Origin: Bacillota bacterium
GTDB lineage: Bacteria > Bacillota > Clostridia > Lachnospirales > Lachnospiraceae
Reading direction: 5' to 3'
NCBI GenBank assembly: GCA_023415655.1
Contig: JAEZKD010000220.1
Span: 4,986 to 68,985, forward strand
DNA: 64,000 nucleotides
The translations under genes and the position numbers were made by a program. This document shows positions 58,663-64,000 of the stretch, piece after piece (within the stretch, counting starts at the first letter, position 1; the number at the start of each line of letters is the position of its first letter). The notes under the pieces were generated by a model that saw nothing but the letters and a program-made list of their open reading frames with translations, made no database searches and was not told where the DNA came from.

Positions 58663-60729
58663 TTAGTACAAACTTGAAGGATAATTCTTAAGAATCATTG
58701 TAGAGTAAGCATTCATCTTTGTTACTAAGATTCCTTGCTCTGTATAATAATTGATAGCTTCTACCCCAAACGATGATGTATCTGTATAAAACATCCGTAC
58801 TAATGGATAATCCATTGGAAGTCCTGACAGCCAAACTGGTACCGATACGTTTACCTCATAAGGATTATTATTTAAGATAACAATAAATTGATCATTCTTG
58901 TCAAATCTAGCATAACTTAGAACTCCATGTCCACCCATAAGCAACTTCAAAGAACCAGTACGAAGTGCATCATAAGACTTTCTCATCTGTATTAATTCTT
59001 TGTGCATTCGAATCAATTCCTTATCTTCATGCCCCCAAGGATAAGTTCTTCGGTTGTCAGGATCCGTCCAACCACAGACTCCCGCTTCATCTCCATAATA
59101 GATGGTTGGAGCCCCTGGCCATGTAAATTGCATCACTACTGCTTCTCTCATAATTCCCATGTTAAGAGCTTCGTTTGCAGCCTCTGGACCAACAGAACCT
59201 ATTCTACCTACCTTATGATTTGTTCTTGTTAAGAATCTAGAATGATCATGATTGGACAATTGATTCATTGCTACTTGTAAGGATGGGGTTTGGAACTTCG
59301 ACATATAATGCAACATACTTCCTCGGAAACTCTCATAATTACATAACATATCTGCTCGATAATGATCACTATGTTTTTCTACCCCAGTTAAAAACCATGT
59401 AATTGGTTCCATGAAAGCATCATAATTCATTACGGAATCCCATTCATCGCCCCCCAGCCAAGCAAGTGCATCTCCATAATGTTCTGCTAGAATTAACGCA
59501 TTCGGGTTTGCTTCCTTTACCACCTTACGAAACTCCTTCCAAAACATATGATTATATTCTTCGGTATAACCTAAGTCTGCAGCCACGTCAAGACGCCATC
59601 CATCTGCATTGAATGGAGGAGAGACCCACTTCTTAGCAATATCTAAGATATATTGTTTTAGCTTAAAAGATTTCTCATAATTTAATTTTGGTAGCGTATC
59701 ATGCCCCCACCAGCCATCATAGGAGTTGTTATTTGGCCATTCCTCTTTACGAAATTGAAAAAATGTATGATAAGGACTATCCTTACTAATATAAGCTCCC
59801 TTTTCATATCCTTGGGCTTGTTGATAGATTTCCTCATGATCTAACCACTTATTAAATGATCCACAGTGATTGAACACACCATCTAAGATAACCTTCATCC
59901 CACGTGCATGAATTTCTTCTACTAAACGTATAAATAATTGATTGCTTGCTTCCAAATTTTCTTTATCTGTGACACGTTGAATGTATTTTGTTGCTTCCTT
60001 ATTCGATTGTGTCATATTGGTTAGACATACACCATCATCCTTTAGAATGACTCCGTAATGAGGGTCCACATAGTCATAATCCTGAATGTCATACTTATGA
60101 TTGGAAGGTGAAACAAATATTGGGTTTAAATAAATGACCTCAATACCTAAATCCTTTAGATAATCAAGCTTTTTCATGACCCCTAGTAAATCTCCACCAT
60201 AGAACTCACGAATTCCAGATACGGCAGGGTACTTGTTCCAATCCTTTACCTCAACGGTTCCTTCACCAATGTACTTATACTCATTATCTAAGACATCATT
60301 GGAACTATCTGCATTATAAAATCGATCCACGAATATCTGATAAAATACAGCTCCCTTGGCCCAATTAGGTGTATGAAAACCAGGTGTTATTGTAAAACGA
60401 TAAGCGAAATTGATTGTATCCATAACACCAAGTGTAGTATAAAAATACTCCTGTTGATTGCACTGTAGTACAAAGTAATAATAGAGCCTTTGCTCTGTCA
60501 ATGTAAGCTTAGCCTCATAATAATCAAATATCTGTCCTCTTTCAATGAGGCTCATTCTCGTTTTTACATCATCTATTACAATTAAGACACTCTCAACGTT
60601 CTTAGTAGCAGTTCGAATACGAATACGCACAGTTCCCCCAACTTCAGGTTCGCATGGTATTCGATAATCACTAGTACCGTCACTAAATACAGCATCTCGA
60701 TTAAACTTTATAGTATCCATCTGTTCCAA
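58663..60729 (-). CDS. GH13 neopullulanase/cyclomaltodextrinase-type alpha-amylase, cytoplasmic
   Basis: 688 residues. The N-terminal 115 residues form a beta-sandwich (CBM34-like). The TIM barrel follows: VFYQIFVDRFYN, VILDGVFNHCG, GWRLDVAADL (nucleophile D381), LILAEHYGD (acid/base E416) and LSNHDHSR (D495), with a small C-terminal sandwich. There is no signal peptide, so it hydrolyses maltodextrins or pullulan fragments after uptake. The start is a TTG at 60729 with GGAGCG five bases upstream; an ATG at 60720 is too near. It stands alone, without an ABC transporter or regulator. Substrate preference between cyclodextrin and pullulan cannot be read. Confidence 0.92.
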   Translation of the reverse strand: MEQMDTIKFNRDAVFSDGTSDYRIPCEPEVGGTVRIRIRTATKNVESVLIVIDDVKTRMSLIERGQIFDYYEAKLTLTEQRLYYYFVLQCNQQEYFYTTLGVMDTINFAYRFTITPGFHTPNWAKGAVFYQIFVDRFYNADSSNDVLDNEYKYIGEGTVEVKDWNKYPAVSGIREFYGGDLLGVMKKLDYLKDLGIEVIYLNPIFVSPSNHKYDIQDYDYVDPHYGVILKDDGVCLTNMTQSNKEATKYIQRVTDKENLEASNQLFIRLVEEIHARGMKVILDGVFNHCGSFNKWLDHEEIYQQAQGYEKGAYISKDSPYHTFFQFRKEEWPNNNSYDGWWGHDTLPKLNYEKSFKLKQYILDIAKKWVSPPFNADGWRLDVAADLGYTEEYNHMFWKEFRKVVKEANPNALILAEHYGDALAWLGGDEWDSVMNYDAFMEPITWFLTGVEKHSDHYRADMLCNYESFRGSMLHYMSKFQTPSLQVAMNQLSNHDHSRFLTRTNHKVGRIGSVGPEAANEALNMGIMREAVVMQFTWPGAPTIYYGDEAGVCGWTDPDNRRTYPWGHEDKELIRMHKELIQMRKSYDALRTGSLKLLMGGHGVLSYARFDKNDQFIVILNNNPYEVNVSVPVWLSGLPMDYPLVRMFYTDTSSFGVEAINYYTEQGILVTKMNAYSTMILKNYPSSLY

Positions 60730-60924
60730 TGATACGCTCCATTTCTAATGACTTATTTGCAAAAATGCAATTTACCTTAATCTTTCGTATTAAAATTATA
60801 TTCGCTTAACTTATGTATTAAACTAATTAATCATTGTATGCTATGAATAAATTCATTCATTTTCTTGTCGCAGTCTTTGCCTAATGATAAGGCAACTATG
60901 TAGTTATTGTAAGTATTTGACAAC

Positions 60925-60964
60925 TTACGTATTAGGAAATCATCATCAATTCCCTAATACGTAA
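60925..60964. repeat. 12-bp perfect inverted repeat beside the ftsH terminator
   Basis: TTACGTATTAGG (60925-60936) and CCTAATACGTAA (60953-60964), spacer 16. It lies five bases from the next hairpin. The remaining part of 60730-61210 shows palindromes CACTTAAGTG and TTACCATAGATGGTAA but no frame or promoter of note. Confidence 0.65.
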
Positions 60965-60997
60965 AAAAGGACAGCTTCACGGGTGCTGTCCTTTTTG
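60963..60997. terminator. Bidirectional terminator, distal to ftsH
   Basis: GGACAGC (60969-60975) and GCTGTCC (60985-60991), T5 on the plus strand and T6 on the minus strand. It lies more than 210 bases past the ftsH stop, so the ftsH transcript has a long 3' untranslated part. Confidence 0.8.
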
Positions 60998-61210
60998 GAG
61001 AAGGTATTTTTGTTACTTATGGGGTGTAGCAAAAACTATATAATGTATTGGGGTTTACGAGACATAGTATAACATGGTATCTCACTTAAGTGTGCACAAA
61101 CTTTACAAAAATTAAATTCCATTTTTGTAATTTTCGACCATGTTAATTTTTCCAGTTCGTTACCATCTATGGTAATTTATGCTAAAACCTCACGTAAAAA
61201 TCTACTTTCT

Positions 61211-63052
61211 TTAGACAGTCGCATTTTCTTGTACTTCTTTCTCTATAAAAAGGGCCTCAAATTCTTCACGACTAATGCGTTCTTTTTCAATCAAAGCATC
61301 TGCACATGCATGAAGAACATCGATATGCTCTTCTAAAATCACTTTCGCTTTACTATAGCAATCATCGATAATCAAACGAACTTCATCATCAATCTTACTT
61401 GCAATTGATTCACTGAAATTCTTTGTATGTGCTAAGTCACGTCCAATGAAAACTTCATCATCATTAGCGTCATAATTAACCATACCGATTGTATCAGAAA
61501 AACCATAACGTGTTACCATGCTTCTTGCAGTTTTGGTAGCAACTTTGATGTCTTGAGAAGCACCAGTTGTCACATCATTAAAAATTAATTGCTCTGCGAT
61601 ACGTCCTCCTAGACTAACCATAATATCTTGAAGCATCTTTCCTTTTGTATTAAACATCTCATCTTTTTCTGGAAGTGGCATTGTATAACCAGCAGCTCCA
61701 CCAGTAGGAATGATAGAAATTGTATATACAGGTCCAACATCAGGAAGAACATGGAATAATATCGCATGACCTGCTTCGTGATAAGCAGTAATCTTTTTCT
61801 CTTTGTCAGATATCACACGACTCTTCTTCTCTGTACCAATACCAACTTTGATAAAGGATTTATTGACATCCTCTGTTTTAATAAAGCTTCGGTCATCCTT
61901 TGCAGCACTTATCGCTGCTTCATTCAGAAGATTTTCAAGGTCAGCTCCAGTGAAGCCAGCTGTAGTCTGAGCAATCTGCTTCAAATTGACATCCTCACCA
62001 AGTGGTTTCCCTTTGGCATGAACTGTAAGAATTTCTTCTCTCCCTTTCACATCAGGTCTTCCAATTAGCACCTTTCGGTCAAAACGACCTGGACGTAAAA
62101 TCGCTGGATCTAGGATATCTACTCGGTTGGTTGCTGCCATCACTATGATGCCCTCGTTTGCTCCAAAACCATCCATTTCAACAAGCAACTGATTCAAGGT
62201 CTGTTCACGTTCATCGTGTCCACCACCCATACCAGTACCACGTCGGCGAGCTACCGCATCAATTTCATCGATAAAAATAATACATGGTGCATTCTTTTTT
62301 CCTTCTGCAAACAAGTCACGTACACGTGAAGCACCAACACCAACAAACATCTCAACAAAGTCAGAACCTGAGATTGAAAAGAACGGTACTCCAGCTTCTC
62401 CAGCAACCGCTTTTGCAAGTAATGTTTTACCCGTTCCAGGAGGTCCCTCTAATAGCACACCTTTAGGAATTCTAGCTCCTACTTGAATGTACTTCTTTGG
62501 ACTCTTTAAGAAGTCTACAATCTCACGTAACTCTTCTTTTTCCTCAGCAAGACCTGCAACATTCTTAAACGTTGTTTTTCCTTCTTCATTCGACATTTTG
62601 GCACGGCTCTTACCAAAGTTCATAACCTTGCTATTACCACCGCCGCCTCCACTCGCTTGATTGGTCATGAAAGAGAACATAACAATGATAATAATAAAGC
62701 CTATTAAGTATGGAAGCACACTAGTTAAGAACCAACTAGGTTTTTCAATATCATGAAAGGTTGCTATAATACCATGTTCTCTTACATCCTCTTCTATGTT
62801 CTGAGTATCCGGTACATATACCGTATAGGAATTACCATCGGTTAAAGTAACTTTAATTCTACCAGTTGGCGCTTCCTCATTTTGATAAATATCAACTGCT
62901 CTTACCTTGCCAGTTGTTAAATCGTTTACATAGTCAGTATAATTATGATTTTCGCTGCTTGCTCCCGAAAAGCTTTCTGAGAGATATACTGCAGCCATGA
63001 TAATTAGTAGGATAATGAAATAAAAGCCATATCCCCTCATCGACTTTTTCAT
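61211..63052 (-). CDS. ftsH: ATP-dependent zinc metalloprotease FtsH
   Basis: 613 residues, membrane-bound AAA+ protease. TM1 (about 9-25) and TM2 (about 110-130) surround an external loop. AAA domain: Walker A GPPGTGKTLLAKAV, pore motif FVGVGASRVRDLF, Walker B IIFIDEIDAVARRRG, and second region of homology NRVDILDPAILRPGRFDRK. The M41 zinc site HEAGH is intact, with the third ligand Asp later. It degrades misfolded or regulatory membrane and cytosolic proteins. It is 21 bases after hpt, with GGAGG upstream, as in the conserved tilS-hpt-ftsH order. Confidence 0.98.
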   Translation of the reverse strand: MKKSMRGYGFYFIILLIIMAAVYLSESFSGASSENHNYTDYVNDLTTGKVRAVDIYQNEEAPTGRIKVTLTDGNSYTVYVPDTQNIEEDVREHGIIATFHDIEKPSWFLTSVLPYLIGFIIIIVMFSFMTNQASGGGGGNSKVMNFGKSRAKMSNEEGKTTFKNVAGLAEEKEELREIVDFLKSPKKYIQVGARIPKGVLLEGPPGTGKTLLAKAVAGEAGVPFFSISGSDFVEMFVGVGASRVRDLFAEGKKNAPCIIFIDEIDAVARRRGTGMGGGHDEREQTLNQLLVEMDGFGANEGIIVMAATNRVDILDPAILRPGRFDRKVLIGRPDVKGREEILTVHAKGKPLGEDVNLKQIAQTTAGFTGADLENLLNEAAISAAKDDRSFIKTEDVNKSFIKVGIGTEKKSRVISDKEKKITAYHEAGHAILFHVLPDVGPVYTISIIPTGGAAGYTMPLPEKDEMFNTKGKMLQDIMVSLGGRIAEQLIFNDVTTGASQDIKVATKTARSMVTRYGFSDTIGMVNYDANDDEVFIGRDLAHTKNFSESIASKIDDEVRLIIDDCYSKAKVILEEHIDVLHACADALIEKERISREEFEALFIEKEVQENATV

Positions 63053-63073
63053 GCAAAACCTCCTTTTTTCTTA

Positions 63074-63595
63074 TTATTGTTGAACCACACCAATGTATGG
63101 AAGGTTACGGTATAATTGAGCATAGTCAAGTCCATAGCCAACAACAAATTCATCTGGAATCTGGAACCCGGTATAATCAACAAACACCTCTGCCTCTCTT
63201 CGGCTAGGTTTATCAAGTAAAGTACAGAGCTTTAAGCTCTTTGGCTCTCTTGCCTTTAGCATCTCCATTAGATGTGAAAGTGTACGACCTGAGTCAATAA
63301 TATCTTCTACTACGATGACATCTTTTCCTTCAATTGCTTCATCCAAGTCCTTTAGGATACGAACTCTACCAGAACTAACGGTTGCATCTCCGTAGCTGGA
63401 AACAGCCATAAAATCTATCGATACAGGAACAGTAATGTGCTTTGACAATTCCGTCATAAAGAACACCCCACCCTTTAATACACAAATTAAATGAATACTT
63501 TTTCCTTCATATTCCTTACTGATGAGTTCGGCTAACTCCTTAATCTTTTGAGCAATAACCTCTTCTGATAACAGTACCTTGATGTTTTCTGCCAT
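63074..63595 (-). CDS. hpt: Hypoxanthine phosphoribosyltransferase
   Basis: 173 residues from the ATG at 63595, with AGGTG five bases upstream; the frame continues to an ATG at 63625 that overlaps tilS. Motifs: LICVLKGGVFFMTELSKHI, VIVVEDIIDSGRTLSHL (PRPP-binding loop) and KPSRREAEVFVDYTGFQIPDEFVVGYGLDYAQLYRNL. It salvages hypoxanthine and guanine to IMP and GMP. In B. subtilis Hpt also interacts with TilS in a regulatory complex. Second gene of the tilS-hpt-ftsH unit. Confidence 0.97.
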   Translation of the reverse strand: MAENIKVLLSEEVIAQKIKELAELISKEYEGKSIHLICVLKGGVFFMTELSKHITVPVSIDFMAVSSYGDATVSSGRVRILKDLDEAIEGKDVIVVEDIIDSGRTLSHLMEMLKAREPKSLKLCTLLDKPSRREAEVFVDYTGFQIPDEFVVGYGLDYAQLYRNLPYIGVVQQ

Positions 63596-63621
63596 CGTAA
63601 CACCTAACCTTTCTAACTTTT

Positions 63622-64000
63622 TCATTTCTTTAATGTAACCGACAAGATTGTTGTCGTGTTTTCATCAATTAAGAACGCTTCCGATGTACGTATTTCTGGT
63701 ATCCATAGCACATGTGCTCCAGCTGTTACTAGATATATTTCATCTCTTTGATCTTTTGGTATCTTCTTCTCGATCAATATGGATTTTACGGTTTTTTTAC
63801 CGCCCTTACTGTTTATTTGAAGAAAATCTCCCTGCTGCCGCGTTCTTATAACAACAGCATCTTTTATTTTATCATAGTCAAACCATTTCGTATAGCAATT
63901 TTTTGGGATATCTAAGTCTCGTTGGTTTGATATCAGTTCAAACTCAAATATCATAGATGTTTGGTCGATGAGAACTTTCCCTGGAATCTCTACATGATAC
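63622..64000 (-). CDS. tilS: tRNA(Ile)-lysidine synthetase, C-terminal part (5' end missing)
   Basis: The frame is open to the right edge of the window; the visible 125 residues are the C-terminal substrate-binding domain (RTRQQGDFLQINSKGGKKTVKS-like and KKIPKDQRDEIYLVTAGAHVLWIPEIR), which joins the C34-modifying enzyme family. TilS converts cytidine 34 of tRNA(Ile) CAT to lysidine, so the tRNA reads AUA. The catalytic SGGxDS loop lies beyond the window. The ATG of the Hpt extension overlaps this stop. The neighbour order supports the call. Confidence 0.93.
   Translation of the reverse strand, partial: YHVEIPGKVLIDQTSMIFEFELISNQRDLDIPKNCYTKWFDYDKIKDAVVIRTRQQGDFLQINSKGGKKTVKSILIEKKIPKDQRDEIYLVTAGAHVLWIPEIRTSEAFLIDENTTTILSVTLKK

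Noticed and set aside
1..64000. Prophage, transposon or defence island
   Set aside because: No integrase, transposase, restriction enzyme, toxin-antitoxin pair or structural phage gene was seen; nearly all genes belong to normal chromosomal families.

Overview
The window is chromosomal DNA of a low-GC, Gram-positive, anaerobic, spore-forming member of the Clostridia. It fits best a plant-polysaccharide-using Lachnospiraceae of the Lachnoclostridium (Clostridium) phytofermentans type. The basis is a clostridial Rnf complex (rnfCDGEAB), SpoIIID, strong AGGAGG ribosome sites, TTGACA/TATAAT promoters, a cytoplasmic GH13 enzyme, a GH105 pectin-disaccharide hydrolase, and the tilS-hpt-ftsH order. 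The species assignment is inference. Most genes lie on the minus strand.

Layout. 1-7.6 kb: a cut-off nuclease-Rad3 helicase, a DUF1292 protein, a PcrA-like helicase, gltX, and a membrane protein next to a zinc-ribbon protein. 7.9-13.1 kb: the six-gene Rnf operon (ferredoxin:NAD+ oxidoreductase ion pump). 13.5-17.2 kb: spoIIID; an unusual three-gene cassette (DUF5685, J-domain protein with a cysteine-string tail, membrane protein); an ArsC/Spx-like protein; superoxide dismutase. 17.2-22.8 kb: two exported trigger-factor-like foldases, GH105 with an operator inside its promoter, and an MgtC protein. 22.8-30 kb: a chemoreceptor with a long N-terminal extension, a fucose-isomerase-family protein, a dCMP deaminase-like protein, an amidohydrolase and an AIM24 protein. 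30-33.5 kb: a YtrA-type regulator/ABC operon with a clear operator, then a glycosyltransferase. 33.7-40 kb: O-acetylhomoserine sulfhydrylase-like enzyme and a redox cluster (FNR-like flavoprotein, PadR regulator, FeS enoate reductase, old yellow enzyme) with matching palindromic operators. 40-48.8 kb: rlmD, yhaM, a degenerate HtrA-like protein, a two-component system, mutS2. 49-58 kb: trmL, cheX, Lrp/aminotransferase, an AIR-synthase-like protein, VanW, a 33-aa membrane peptide, a TPR-like protein, a DEDDh exonuclease, nth, and a B12-type radical SAM protein. 58-64 kb: three tRNAs, a GH13 amylase/neopullulanase, ftsH, hpt and the 3' end of tilS.

No phage, transposase, CRISPR array or classical defence island is visible; most of the window is housekeeping sequence. 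The least explained signals are: (1) an intergenic multi-hairpin repeat, present three times and each time abutting the T-tract of an intrinsic terminator; (2) the DUF5685/cysteine-string J-protein/membrane cassette; (3) the operator set shared by the flavoprotein and enoate-reductase promoters; (4) an HtrA-like protein that has lost its catalytic His and Asp; (5) paired exported trigger-factor-like foldases.
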